DNA from: Paraurantiacibacter namhicola | Lineage (GTDB): Bacteria > Pseudomonadota > Alphaproteobacteria > Sphingomonadales > Sphingomonadaceae | DNA length: 64,000 nt | NCBI RefSeq assembly: GCF_001687545.1 | Contig: NZ_CP016545.1 | Coordinates: 1-64,000 of the forward strand | Reading direction: 5' to 3' | Part shown: positions 1 through 7,944 of the stretch, piece by piece | Layout of the letters: every line of letters starts with the position of its first letter | Position numbering within the stretch: the first letter of the stretch is position 1 | Notes under the pieces: generated by a model | Seen by the model: only the letters and a program-made list of their open reading frames with translations | Told to the model about the DNA's origin: nothing | The model's database searches: none | Program-made: the position numbers and the translations under genes

Positions 1-439
1 TTCGGTTTCCCCGTCGCACCGATTCGGTCGCGGCGGCGGAACGAAAAAAGAACACGAAACGCAAGGGGCCGGCGCGGCAAGCGCTGGCCCTTTTTGCATT
101 TGCGAAAGGTTAAGGAGGGGTTGCCGGAAACACCAAGGATTCCCGCGATTCGCGCGGCGATCTGAGAAATCTTGTTTGTTTCCAGTATCTTCAACGAAAC
201 GCTGCGACATAGCGTAGTGTCAAGGCGGTATATTTCAGAATTTTTGCAACCCCGCTCTTGCCCCTTTGCCCCCACTGTTTTTACACAGTTGGAACCGGTC
301 GGGGGCTGACCTGCCCACGGCCTGCCAGAAGAGACGAGAATCTAAGCCATCCGGGTCGCGAAACCGCGCTTCCCGGTCATGGCAGGGCTTTGCCGGAAGG
401 GGACGCCGGCTTGCCCGTACGGGATGGGGAAACAGTGAG
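1..439. other. Non-coding region upstream of dnaA
   Basis: No convincing gene was seen here. The left part holds a strong intrinsic terminator (66-95), presumably for a gene lying left of the window. GANTC, the target of the alphaproteobacterial cell-cycle methylase CcrM, occurs at 21, 138, 147 and 338, with another just inside dnaA at 460; these could link dnaA expression to methylation state, as known in Caulobacter. No good match to the DnaA box TTATCCACA was found, so this is not called as an origin. Confidence 0.6.
66..95 (+). terminator. Intrinsic terminator left of dnaA
   Basis: A 10-bp stem (66-75 pairing with 81-90, one G-T wobble) with a 5-base loop is followed directly by five T residues (91-95). 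This is a textbook Rho-independent terminator, probably for a plus-strand gene ending outside the window. Confidence 0.85.
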
Positions 440-1909
440 ATGGCGCGTAACGCACATCTGAATCGGGTGGGGAAATCCGTGAGGGACACAGACGCTTTGA
501 GCAAAGAAGAACAGGAAGCGTTGGACCTTGCAGCAGACTGGTCGGACATCAGTGTCGGCCTGCGTAAGGATTTGGGGCAGCAACTTCACAGCCAGTGGAT
601 CAAGCCGATCCAGGTGGGCAATTTCTGCAAGGAAACGGGCACGCTGGACCTATTCCTGCCGACCGAATTTTCCGCCAATTGGGTGAATGACCGGTTCCAG
701 GACCGGCTGAGCCTGGCGTGGAAGATCGCCCGCAGCGAAGTGCGCCATGTGCGCATCTCCGTCCATCCCGGCCGCCGCAAGCTGGGCGATTTGAACCTGC
801 GCCCCGATGGCGGGAAGCGCGCGGCCAATGATGCCGCCTATGCCACCCTGTCCATGGGCGCCATGGGCGAGGACAGCCTCAGCTCCTCCGTCGGCCTCGA
901 CCCGTCGCAGACCTTCGGCGCCTTCGTGACCGGGACCACCAACGTGCTGGCCTGCAATGCGGCCGAGCGCATGGCCAAGGTGGAACAGCCGCAGTTCAGC
1001 CCGCTGTACCTGAAAGCCGCCACCGGCCAGGGCAAGACGCACCTGCTGCACGCCATCGGCCATTCTTACATGCAGGCCTTCCCGCGCGCCCGCATCTTCT
1101 ATTGCAGCGCTGAGCGCTTCATGATCGATTTCGTCCAGGCCCTGCGCCAGAACGAGATGATGGAATTCAAGGCCCGGCTGCGCGGTTTCGACCTGCTGCT
1201 GGTGGACGATCTGCAATTCATCATCGGCAAAGCCAGCGCGCAGGAGGAACTGCTTTATACGATCGATGCGCTGCTGACCGAGGGCAAGCGTCTGGTCTTT
1301 GCCGCCGACCGCGCACCGCAGGCGCTGGACGGTGTGGAACCGCGCCTGCTCAGCCGCCTGTCCATGGGCCTGGTGGCCGACATCCAGCCCGCCGATATCG
1401 AGCTGCGCCGCGCTATCCTGGAATCCAAGCTGACCAAGTTCGCCCCGCTGGACGTACCGGCGGACGTGATCGAATTCCTCGCCCGCACCGTTTCGCGCAA
1501 TGTCCGCGAGCTGGTGGGCGGCCTGAACAAGCTGATCGCCTATGCCCAGCTCACGGGCCAGGAAATCAGCCTGCAGCTGGCCGAGGAACAGCTGACGGAC
1601 ATCCTGTCCGCCAATCGCAAGCGCATCACGATCGACGAGATCCAGCGCACGGTTTGCCAGTTCTACCGCGTCGACCGCAGCGAAATGAGCAGCAAGCGCC
1701 GCGCCCGCGCAGTGGTTCGCCCGCGTCAGGTGGCGATGTACCTTTCCAAGGTGCTGACCCCGCGCAGCTATCCGGAAATCGGCCGCAAGTTCGGCGGGCG
1801 CGATCACTCCACGGTGATCCACGCCGTCCGGCTGATCGAGGACCTGCGCAAGCGCGATGCCGATATGGACGGCGATGTGCGCAGCCTGCTTCGCCAGCTG
1901 GAAAGCTAG
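440..1909 (+). CDS. dnaA: Chromosomal replication initiator protein DnaA
   Basis: DnaA binds the replication origin and melts it in its ATP form. The protein (489 aa from this ATG) shows domain I at the N-terminus (the QLHSQWIKPIQ region), an AAA+ domain with a Walker A motif ATGQGKTH near residue 194 and Walker B LLLVDDLQF near 253, and a C-terminal DNA-binding domain with the DnaA signature GRDHSTVIHA near 452. The start is uncertain: ATG 440 and GTG 479 are in frame, and both have GGGGA-like sequences upstream. The GTG start would give 476 aa, equally normal for the family. The reading frame stays open further upstream (to 266), but that part looks non-coding. The gene stands alone, with the next gene 177 bases away. 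Confidence 0.97.
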   Translation: MARNAHLNRVGKSVRDTDALSKEEQEALDLAADWSDISVGLRKDLGQQLHSQWIKPIQVGNFCKETGTLDLFLPTEFSANWVNDRFQDRLSLAWKIARSEVRHVRISVHPGRRKLGDLNLRPDGGKRAANDAAYATLSMGAMGEDSLSSSVGLDPSQTFGAFVTGTTNVLACNAAERMAKVEQPQFSPLYLKAATGQGKTHLLHAIGHSYMQAFPRARIFYCSAERFMIDFVQALRQNEMMEFKARLRGFDLLLVDDLQFIIGKASAQEELLYTIDALLTEGKRLVFAADRAPQALDGVEPRLLSRLSMGLVADIQPADIELRRAILESKLTKFAPLDVPADVIEFLARTVSRNVRELVGGLNKLIAYAQLTGQEISLQLAEEQLTDILSANRKRITIDEIQRTVCQFYRVDRSEMSSKRRARAVVRPRQVAMYLSKVLTPRSYPEIGRKFGGRDHSTVIHAVRLIEDLRKRDADMDGDVRSLLRQLES

Positions 1910-1919
1910 TTTGCCTCAC

Positions 1920-1986
1920 GAGCCCGCATCCGCGGGTTCGTCCTCCCGGCTATTCCCTTCCCCCGGATCAAGTCCGGGGTACGGGG
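1920..1986. repeat. Dispersed palindromic repeat, copy 1 (hairpin plus CCCCGGATCAAGTCCGGGG)
   Basis: Just after dnaA lies a hairpin (GAGCCCGCATCCGCGGGTTC, 1920-1939), then GTCCTCCCGGCT, then the near-palindrome CCCCGGATCAAGTCCGGGG (1961-1979) and TACGGGG. The same arrangement with nearly the same spacing recurs at 18229-18295. It is a REP-like mobile palindromic family. It may also end dnaA transcription, but no T-run follows. Confidence 0.8.
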
Positions 1987-2086
1987 CCGGTCCGGACGGA
2001 CGCCAAAGCTGATTGGCGCCCTTGCGATCTGCCGGAGGCAGACCGAAGTCTCGACAGCTTGTGCACAGGCTGCCAACAGGCCGTCC

Positions 2087-2860
2087 ATGAGTCTGTCCCC
2101 TGAACGCCTGGACCGTTTTGCGCGCCATATCGTGCTGCCCGAAGTGGGCGGCGCGGGGCAGGCGGCGCTGGCGGGCAGTCATGTCGTGCTGGTCGGCCTG
2201 GGCGGCATCGGCTCGCCTGCGCTGCAATACCTTGCGGGCGCGGGGATCGGGCGGCTGACGCTGGTCGATGACGGCGATGTGGAGCTGAGCAACCTCCAGC
2301 GCCAGACGATCTACACCACGCGCGATGTGGGCCATGCCAAGGCGGTCGCCGCGCGGCGCTGGCTGGCCAATTTCGACAGCGAAATCTCCGCCCAGCTCAT
2401 CGACAACAGGGTCACTCCGGACAATGCCACCCGGATCGTCGAGGGCGCGGACCTTGTCATCGACGGGACGGACAATTTCGCCACCCGCCTAGCCATTTCC
2501 GATGCCTGCGTTGCAGTCGGCGTGCCGCTGCTGTCCGCCGCCGTCGGGCGGTTCCAGGGCCAGGTCGCAGGCTTTGCCGGGCACTTGCCTGACGAGGCCT
2601 GCTATCGCTGCTTCGTTGGTGATGCCTTCGATGCCGAGGATTGCGACACCTGCGCAGAAGACGGCATGCTGGGCGCGATGGCCGGATGGACCGGGACCTT
2701 CGCCGCAATGCAGGCGGTGCGCATCCTCATCGCGCCCCAGATGGGTAGCGCGGCGTGGGGCCAATTGCACCTGATGGACGGACTGAAGCCCGGCATGCGC
2801 TCCCTCGCCATCGCGAAGGATCCCGATTGCCGGGCGTGCAGCAAGAAAGAGACGGATTGA
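2087..2860 (+). CDS. ThiF/MoeB/HesA-family adenylyltransferase
   Basis: This E1-like enzyme family adenylates the C-terminal glycine of a small ubiquitin-like sulfur carrier (MoaD or ThiS) for molybdopterin or thiamine synthesis. The 257-aa protein has the nucleotide-binding motif GLGGIGS near residue 37, the downstream DDGDVELSNLQRQ region typical of the family, and paired cysteines (CYRC near 171, CDTC near 186, CRAC near 248), of which CYRC and CRAC are the best candidates for the structural zinc site. The conserved DGTDNFATR segment is present. MoeB and ThiF cannot be separated from sequence alone, since no moaD or thiS is adjacent. The next gene begins one base after the stop, so the two are probably co-transcribed. 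Confidence 0.9.
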   Translation: MSLSPERLDRFARHIVLPEVGGAGQAALAGSHVVLVGLGGIGSPALQYLAGAGIGRLTLVDDGDVELSNLQRQTIYTTRDVGHAKAVAARRWLANFDSEISAQLIDNRVTPDNATRIVEGADLVIDGTDNFATRLAISDACVAVGVPLLSAAVGRFQGQVAGFAGHLPDEACYRCFVGDAFDAEDCDTCAEDGMLGAMAGWTGTFAAMQAVRILIAPQMGSAAWGQLHLMDGLKPGMRSLAIAKDPDCRACSKKETD

Positions 2861-2861
2861 C

Positions 2862-3650
2862 GTGAGCGGACAGGAGACGGGGATGCGCGCACGCGCACGG
2901 GCGCTGATCGAATCCGGCTGGTTCGAACGCGCCATCATCGCAGTGATCGTGATCAATGCGCTGGGCCTGGGGCTGGAGACATCGCCCGCCGTCATGGCCC
3001 GCTTCGGCGGTGTGATCGCGGCGCTGGACAGCATCGCCATCGCTATCTTCACCGTGGAGATCGGCCTGAAGCTGTTTGCCTATGGCTGGCGCTTCTTCCG
3101 CAATGGCTGGAACGTCTTCGACTTCGTCATCGTGGCGGTCGCGCTGGTGCCGGCATCGCAGAAATTTTCCGTCCTGCGCGCCCTGCGCATCCTGCGCGCC
3201 CTGCGCCTGATTTCCGTCGTGCCCAGCATGCGCAAGGTCATCGTCGGCCTGTTCAGCGCCATACCCAGCATCATTACCGTGATCATCATGCTGCTGCTGA
3301 TCTTCTACATCAGCGCGGTCATGGCCACGAAGCTGTTCGGCGCAGCCTTCCCGGAATGGTTCGGCACGCTTGGCGCATCACTCTATTCGCTGTTCCAGAT
3401 CATGACGCTGGAAAGCTGGTCCATGGGCATCGTGCGGCCCGTGATGGCCGAGTTCCCCTATGCCTGGGTGTTCTTCGTCACCTTCATCCTGATAACCAGC
3501 TTCATCGTGCTGAACCTGTTTATCGGTGTGATCGTCAACGCCATGTCCGAAGCCACGGACGAAGAAGCGCATAGCGAACGCGAGATGATCCTGACCGAGC
3601 TGCGCGAACTTAAGGCTGAGATGCGCGCCCTGCGCGGCGGGACGCCTTAG
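2862..3650 (+). CDS. Voltage-gated sodium channel of the NaChBac/NavAb type
   Basis: A 262-aa single-domain ion channel that would form homotetramers in the inner membrane. Six membrane segments are visible. S4 carries regularly spaced arginines (VLRALRILRALRLI, residues about 102-116). The pore loop contains the selectivity filter TLESWSM at about 182-188, the signature of bacterial sodium channels such as NavAb. After S6 comes a charged, heptad-like C-terminal helix (EREMILTELRELKAEMRAL), as in the family's coiled-coil assembly domain. The start is a GTG one base after the preceding stop. The link to the upstream ThiF-like gene appears positional only. Confidence 0.93.
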   Translation: MSGQETGMRARARALIESGWFERAIIAVIVINALGLGLETSPAVMARFGGVIAALDSIAIAIFTVEIGLKLFAYGWRFFRNGWNVFDFVIVAVALVPASQKFSVLRALRILRALRLISVVPSMRKVIVGLFSAIPSIITVIIMLLLIFYISAVMATKLFGAAFPEWFGTLGASLYSLFQIMTLESWSMGIVRPVMAEFPYAWVFFVTFILITSFIVLNLFIGVIVNAMSEATDEEAHSEREMILTELRELKAEMRALRGGTP

Positions 3651-3657
3651 CGGGCGC

Positions 3658-3747
3658 TAGGAGCCGAGCACCTCGTCCACCCACTCCGGCACCAGCTCGC
3701 TCGCTGCACCAAGCCGCGACTCGGTGAAGAAATGGCTGCCCTGGCTC
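3658..3747 (-). pseudogene. Displaced 3'-end remnant of a cobB-like sirtuin gene
   Basis: Translated on the minus strand, this stretch reads SQGSHFFTESRLGAASE... and ends ...VDEVLGS at a TAG stop. The intact sirtuin at 4831-5535 ends SQGSHLFDQTHLGSASD... , about 16 identities in 29 residues. There is no start and nothing sirtuin-like before it. A 17-bp identical block (AAATGGCTGCCCTGGCT) sits here at 3730-3746 and inside the intact gene at 4904-4920. This looks like the original 3' end of the sirtuin gene, cut off when the AT-richer hydrolase gene between them arrived with a new, diverged 3' end. Confidence 0.85.
3730..3746. repeat. 17-bp direct repeat flanking the hydrolase insert (partner 4904-4920)
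   Basis: AAATGGCTGCCCTGGCT occurs identically at 3730-3746 and 4904-4920. It falls at the same codons of the sirtuin remnant and of intact cobB, bracketing about 1.17 kb that carries the secreted hydrolase gene. It could be an integration or recombination site, or simply a conserved stretch that allowed homologous recombination. Confidence 0.7.
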
Positions 3748-3762
3748 AGTCAAAAGCGCTTT

Positions 3763-4806
3763 TCAATCGCGCACGATCCATTTCCATACCCTCGCCCAGA
3801 TTTCCGGAGCCAGAGATAAGCGCGAACCCTCATTGTCCGGATCTGGAACCATCATCTGGTGGTTCGCTTCGGGATAGACCCAATAGTCCAGATTGGATTT
3901 CCCACTCGCCTTGAACATCATCATCGCAAAGTCGGTATTGATAATTGGCGCGGCGCGGTCGTCACCGCCCTGGACCAGCAGCAAGGGTATATCGAGGCTC
4001 AACATGTCCTCTATCGCGAAACGCGCGCCGAATCCGGTCCATCGCCGATTGGACTCGCCCATGAAAGCGCGCTCGAGCGCATATGGCGCTTCGCCGATCG
4101 CGCCGATGGCTTCGAATATTTCCTCGACGTTCTCTTGCGCCTCAGCTCGTGAAATTTCGCCCCTCTCGGCCCGCAGTCGCTGTTCAATGATGAAATCGAA
4201 ATACTGCGGCAGGGCGATCCCGCCCCAGCCCACCGCCTTGTCAGCATCGCTGATTTTGGCGACCGCAAAAACATATTGCGCGCCTTCCGAGCCACCGACG
4301 ATCACCACCCGATCAATCTTGTCACCAAGTTCGTCGCGGGCATGGGAGATTGCGATGACAGCGCGCTGGACGAGTATTGGAAATGACATGCCCGCTCGGT
4401 ACTCCGGGCCGTCCAGCTGAACCGGACGTCCGCGTTCAGGATCAAACTCAATAACCGAATTGAACGGAATACCCGGCTTATCGATAAGCATGAAATGTCC
4501 ACGATGGCTGTTGGCAAACAGCTCGCGCGGGAAAGTGTATCCCCTGCTACCGTCAGTGAATTCCTGAAAATGCGGGTAGGCACCAGAACCCTGCAACCAC
4601 ACGATGAGCGGACCTGTGCTGCCGCGATTATCCGTGTCGATGTGCCAGGAAACATCCCCGAGCAACGGGTCGGCGACACCATGGTGCGAATAGTCACCCT
4701 GCGCCGGGAAATCCAAGGTCTTGGCAAAAGCCGCCGACGGAATGGCCGCAAGGACGGTCAATCCCGTCAAAATCGCGGCACTTAGTCTTACTCTGCTTTG
4801 TAGCAT
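3763..4806 (-). CDS. Secreted alpha/beta-hydrolase
   Basis: A 347-aa protein with an N-terminal signal peptide (hydrophobic stretch AAILTGLTVLAAIPSAAFA). It has the elements of a serine alpha/beta-hydrolase: a nucleophile elbow VVIVGGSEGA, an acid region LLLVQGGDDRA and a late histidine in PEANHQM. The substrate cannot be told. The codon choice and base composition are visibly AT-richer than in neighbouring genes, and the gene lies between a displaced sirtuin 3' end and the intact sirtuin gene, so it was probably acquired by transfer. It precedes nothing operon-like and runs on the same strand as cobB, 24 bases beyond its stop. Confidence 0.8.
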   Translation of the reverse strand: MLQSRVRLSAAILTGLTVLAAIPSAAFAKTLDFPAQGDYSHHGVADPLLGDVSWHIDTDNRGSTGPLIVWLQGSGAYPHFQEFTDGSRGYTFPRELFANSHRGHFMLIDKPGIPFNSVIEFDPERGRPVQLDGPEYRAGMSFPILVQRAVIAISHARDELGDKIDRVVIVGGSEGAQYVFAVAKISDADKAVGWGGIALPQYFDFIIEQRLRAERGEISRAEAQENVEEIFEAIGAIGEAPYALERAFMGESNRRWTGFGARFAIEDMLSLDIPLLLVQGGDDRAAPIINTDFAMMMFKASGKSNLDYWVYPEANHQMMVPDPDNEGSRLSLAPEIWARVWKWIVRD

Positions 4807-4830
4807 GAACGGTCCTTTCGACAGGCTTCG

Positions 4831-5535
4831 CTACATATCCAATAGCCGTTCTACCCACCGCGGGACCAAGTCGCTCGCCGAGCCCAGATGTGTCTGGTCG
4901 AACAAATGGCTGCCCTGGCTGTGCTCCAGGTTCAGTTCCAGCGTGTGCGCGCCGTGCTGGCGGGCTTGCTGGACGAAACCGGCGGCGGGATAGACCGCGC
5001 CGCTCGTGCCGATGGAGACGAACAGGTCGGCTGCCGATAGCGCGGCGAAGATCCGGTCCATCTCATACGGCATCTCGCCGAACCAGACGATGTCCGGGCG
5101 CATGGCGCCGGCGTGGCCGCAGGCGGGGCAGGCCGTAGCGGCGGTGAGATCGCCCTCCCAGCGATGGCACGCATCGCAGGCGGTGCACCATGCGGACAGG
5201 CCCTCGCCATGCATATGGAGCACCCGCTCCGCCCCGGCGCGCTCGTGCAGATCATCGATATTCTGGGTGACGATCAGGAGGCCGCCGTCGAAGTGGGCAT
5301 CCAGCTTCGCCAGCGCGCGGTGCGCCGCGTTCGGCTCAGCCGCCAGGATCTGCGCGCGCCGCGCGTCATAGAAGCGCTGCACCAGCTGCGGATCGCGCGC
5401 GAAGGCCTCCGGCGTGGCGACATCCTCCACGCGGTGATCTTCCCACAGGCCGTCGTCCGCGCGGAAGGTTCTCAGCCCGCTTTCCGCGCTGATGCCCGCG
5501 CCTGTCAGGATCACGATGTTTTCCGGTTTGGTCAC
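4831..5535 (-). CDS. cobB: NAD-dependent protein deacylase (sirtuin)
   Basis: A 234-aa cytoplasmic sirtuin of bacterial CobB length. It removes acyl groups from lysines using NAD+. Visible motifs are GAGISAESGLRTFR near residue 11 for NAD binding, TQNIDDLHERAG and a catalytic histidine in MHGE, and two zinc-binding cysteine pairs (CTACDAC and CPAC). The start is GTG. Its last 29 codons differ strongly from the displaced 3' end at 3658-3747, so the C-terminus of this gene was probably replaced when the downstream hydrolase gene was inserted. Confidence 0.93.
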   Translation of the reverse strand: MTKPENIVILTGAGISAESGLRTFRADDGLWEDHRVEDVATPEAFARDPQLVQRFYDARRAQILAAEPNAAHRALAKLDAHFDGGLLIVTQNIDDLHERAGAERVLHMHGEGLSAWCTACDACHRWEGDLTAATACPACGHAGAMRPDIVWFGEMPYEMDRIFAALSAADLFVSIGTSGAVYPAAGFVQQARQHGAHTLELNLEHSQGSHLFDQTHLGSASDLVPRWVERLLDM

Positions 5536-5557
5536 TGCGATTGCTGCTCACCCTTGT

Positions 5558-5649
5558 CGTCACCCTGAACTTGTTTCAGGGTCCATCCCTCCGCTTGCAC
5601 AGCTGGCTTTGTGAGGCACGATGGATCCTGAAACAAGTTCAGGATGACG
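5558..5649. repeat. Long inverted repeat (29-bp arms), dispersed element
   Basis: The arms 5558-5586 and 5621-5649 are inverted copies with only two mismatches (core CCTGAACTTGTTTCAGG). They form a long hairpin in the divergent space between cobB and dapB. This sequence type is a common interspersed repeat in alphaproteobacteria. Its right arm ends only 24 bases before the dapB start and could affect dapB expression. Confidence 0.85.
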
Positions 5650-5673
5650 GATGAAACTCGGACGGAAATAGCA

Positions 5674-6414
5674 ATGGCACGCATCGGCATCATCGGAAGC
5701 GAAGGACGCATGGGACAGGCGATTGCCGAGGTCCTGGCGGGCGGCGAGCATGCGCTCGCAGGCGGCGTCGACCGCGGCGGCGATGTCACTGCGCTGGCGG
5801 CGAAGGCAGACGCGCTGGTCGATTTCTCCAGCCCTTCCGCGCTGGCTGCAAACCTCTCTGCGGCGAGGGCGGCAGGCATCCCCGTGCTGGTCGGCACGAC
5901 CGGCCTGGAGGGCGATCACCACGGCGCGCTGGACGAGGCAGCAACCCAGATTCCCGTGCTGCAGACCGGCAACACCTCGCTCGGCGTGACGCTGCTGGCC
6001 GCATTGGTGAAGAAGGCCGCAGCCGCGCTGGGGCCGGACTGGGATGTGGAGGTGCTGGAGATGCACCATCGCATGAAAGTCGATGCCCCCAGCGGTACGG
6101 CCCTGCTGCTGGGCGAAGCGGCCGCAGCGGGCCGGGAAATCGACCTCGCCGCCAATATCGAGAGCGGACGCGGGCACGACTTTGGCGGTCACACCGGCCA
6201 GCGCAGTGAAGGCGCGATCGGCTTTGCCGCCCTGCGCGGCGGCACGGTGGCGGGCGAGCATTCGGTCATCCTGGCCGGCGAGCAGGAGCGGATCGTCCTG
6301 TCCCATTCGGCAGAGAATCGCGCCATCTTCGCGCGCGGCGCAGTGCGCGGGGCGGCTTGGCTGATCGGGCGCGAAGCGGGCCGGTACACGATGAATGACG
6401 TGCTCGGGCTTTGA
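5674..6414 (+). CDS. dapB: 4-hydroxy-tetrahydrodipicolinate reductase
   Basis: DapB reduces the product of DapA in the lysine and diaminopimelate pathway, using NAD(P)H. The 246-aa protein starts MARIGIIGSEGRMGQAI (Rossmann motif), then has VDFSSPSA, a GTTGL loop and the catalytic region EMHHRMKVDAPSGTA with the histidine pair and lysine expected for DapB. The ATG at 5674 gives the normal N-terminus; earlier in-frame starts fall inside the inverted repeat. dapE lies about 4 kb away on the other strand. The following membrane-protein gene overlaps the stop. Confidence 0.96.
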   Translation: MARIGIIGSEGRMGQAIAEVLAGGEHALAGGVDRGGDVTALAAKADALVDFSSPSALAANLSAARAAGIPVLVGTTGLEGDHHGALDEAATQIPVLQTGNTSLGVTLLAALVKKAAAALGPDWDVEVLEMHHRMKVDAPSGTALLLGEAAAAGREIDLAANIESGRGHDFGGHTGQRSEGAIGFAALRGGTVAGEHSVILAGEQERIVLSHSAENRAIFARGAVRGAAWLIGREAGRYTMNDVLGL

Positions 6415-6767
6415 AGGGTTTCGCCATCGGATCGGGCGTGGCCATTGCCTTGCTACTGAGCGCGATCGGCTTCGTCATGGTGGGTCCGGGTGGCGGCAAT
6501 GCCTACCCGTGGCCGCTCCGGGTCAGCCTTGCGGCGGTAGTGCTGCTCCCAATCGGCTGGCGCGCCATGGTGCAAACGCCTGCGCCTTGGAAGCTCGGCC
6601 TCGCATTGGCGCTGGTGATGCTGGCCATCCTGTTGCTGCTGGCGCTCCCGTTCATGGATCCGGGCTGGATGCGCGAGACGCACGGCGGTGTCTTCGCCGT
6701 CTGGGCGACCCTGTGGTTCGTCGCCGCCCTGCCCTTCATGCGCAGCGCCACGCGGCGGATCGGCTGA
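6411..6767 (+). CDS. Small membrane protein, unknown function
   Basis: A 118-aa protein with about four hydrophobic segments (residues about 5-25, 33-50, 60-80 and 93-110). The TTG start overlaps the dapB stop (TTGA), and nth begins right after the stop, so it sits in a dapB-orf-nth operon. No family was recognised. Confidence 0.75.
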   Translation: MKGFAIGSGVAIALLLSAIGFVMVGPGGGNAYPWPLRVSLAAVVLLPIGWRAMVQTPAPWKLGLALALVMLAILLLLALPFMDPGWMRETHGGVFAVWATLWFVAALPFMRSATRRIG

Positions 6768-6768
6768 C

Positions 6769-7419
6769 ATGACGAAAGACCAGATTTTCGAGTTTTTCCG
6801 GCGGCTGGCGGAGGACAATCCCTCGCCCGAGACGGAGCTGGAATATGGCAATTGCTACCAGCTGGTCGTGGCCGTGGCGCTATCCGCGCAGGCGACCGAT
6901 GTGGGCGTCAACAAGGCGACCCGCGCGCTGTTCGCCAAGGTAAAAACGCCGGAACAGATGCTGGCGCTGGGGCTGGACGGGCTGATCCAGCACATCAAGA
7001 CCATCGGCCTGTTCAATTCCAAGGCCAAGAATGTCATCGCGCTGAGCCAGCTGCTGGTGGACGAATATGGCAGCGCGGTGCCGGACACGCGCGAAGACCT
7101 CGTCCGGCTGCCCGGCGTCGGGCGCAAGACGGCCAATGTCGTGCTCAATTGCTGGTTCGGGCAGGAAACCTTTGCGGTCGACACGCACATCCTGCGCGTC
7201 GGCAACCGCACCGGCCTCGCCAAGGGAAAGACGCCCGAACAGGTGGAAGCCAAACTGGAAAAGCGCGTTCCCGCCCCCTTCCGCCTCGGCGCGCATCACT
7301 GGTTGATCCTGCACGGACGATATGTGTGCAAGGCGCGCACGCCCGAATGCTGGCGCTGCCAGGTCGCGGACCTGTGTAGCTTTCGCAAGAAGGTGCTGGA
7401 GAAGCCCAAGGGTCGATAG
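6769..7419 (+). CDS. nth: Endonuclease III
   Basis: A 216-aa base-excision repair enzyme: DNA glycosylase and AP lyase acting on oxidised pyrimidines. The helix-hairpin-helix LPGVGRKTANVVLN carries the catalytic lysine, and VDTHILRVGNR carries the catalytic aspartate. The C-terminus has the [4Fe-4S] ligand pattern C-x6-C-x2-C-x5-C (CKARTPECWRCQVADLC). Length and motifs are normal. It is the last gene of the dapB operon; a separate, AT-richer gene follows 21 bases later. Confidence 0.96.
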   Translation: MTKDQIFEFFRRLAEDNPSPETELEYGNCYQLVVAVALSAQATDVGVNKATRALFAKVKTPEQMLALGLDGLIQHIKTIGLFNSKAKNVIALSQLLVDEYGSAVPDTREDLVRLPGVGRKTANVVLNCWFGQETFAVDTHILRVGNRTGLAKGKTPEQVEAKLEKRVPAPFRLGAHHWLILHGRYVCKARTPECWRCQVADLCSFRKKVLEKPKGR

Positions 7420-7440
7420 ATTACAGCAGGGAGCAGCGGT

Positions 7441-7875
7441 ATGAATTGGGTAGAATTAACTGAGGGATCGTCGAACAGCGAAATTGCCTACATGTTGCTG
7501 TTTCTGATCGGGATCGGCTTTGTCCTAATGGTCCCCTTTGTCGCGATTCTTGGAAAGATAGTCGCGCTGAAGAAGAAGCCTCAAGCAAGAGCGCTTTGGA
7601 CCACGTCCTTGGCTTACGCAGCAGCTGCGATCCTCGTCATGCTTTGGATGGGACCGATGCTCCCACCATGGATCATACCGCTATTACCCTTGCCAGGGGC
7701 CGCAGTGATCTTCTTCTGGCTCCGCATGAATTATCGAAAAGCATGGCTGGAAGATCACCAGGTCGACGGCTCAATCGACTTGGAAAACGACGATTGGCGA
7801 GTCGGCATTATCACGTTGATCCTGATCGCGGTCATCGCGACAGCCCGCTTTGTCTTTAGCGGAATGGAATTGTGA
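7441..7875 (+). CDS. Small membrane protein, unknown; base composition atypical
   Basis: A 144-aa protein with about four membrane segments (residues about 18-40, 52-70, 72-92 and 123-140) and a charged loop between the last two. A GGGAGCAG ribosome-binding site precedes the ATG. It is clearly AT-richer in third codon positions than nth and ompA beside it, which suggests recent acquisition. No family was recognised. A hairpin follows at 7884-7916. Confidence 0.7.
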   Translation: MNWVELTEGSSNSEIAYMLLFLIGIGFVLMVPFVAILGKIVALKKKPQARALWTTSLAYAAAAILVMLWMGPMLPPWIIPLLPLPGAAVIFFWLRMNYRKAWLEDHQVDGSIDLENDDWRVGIITLILIAVIATARFVFSGMEL

Positions 7876-7883
7876 CGGACAGT

Positions 7884-7916
7884 CCGGGGGCGAGCCGGTA
7901 AAGGCCCGCCCCCCGG
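7884..7916. terminator. Bidirectional hairpin between convergent genes
   Basis: CCGGGGGCGAGCC (7884-7896) pairs with GGCCCGCCCCCCGG (7903-7916), with one bulge and one mismatch, leaving a 6-base loop. It lies between the plus-strand gene ending at 7875 and the minus-strand OmpA gene ending at 7945, so it can serve both. There is no clear T-run. Confidence 0.6.
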
Positions 7917-7944
7917 CAATCATCAGCCCCGAATCAGCCCCAAA

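Noticed and set aside
1-439. Replication origin (oriC) upstream of dnaA
   Set aside because: No convincing set of DnaA boxes (TTATCCACA-like) or AT-rich unwinding element was seen. In this group oriC is often elsewhere.
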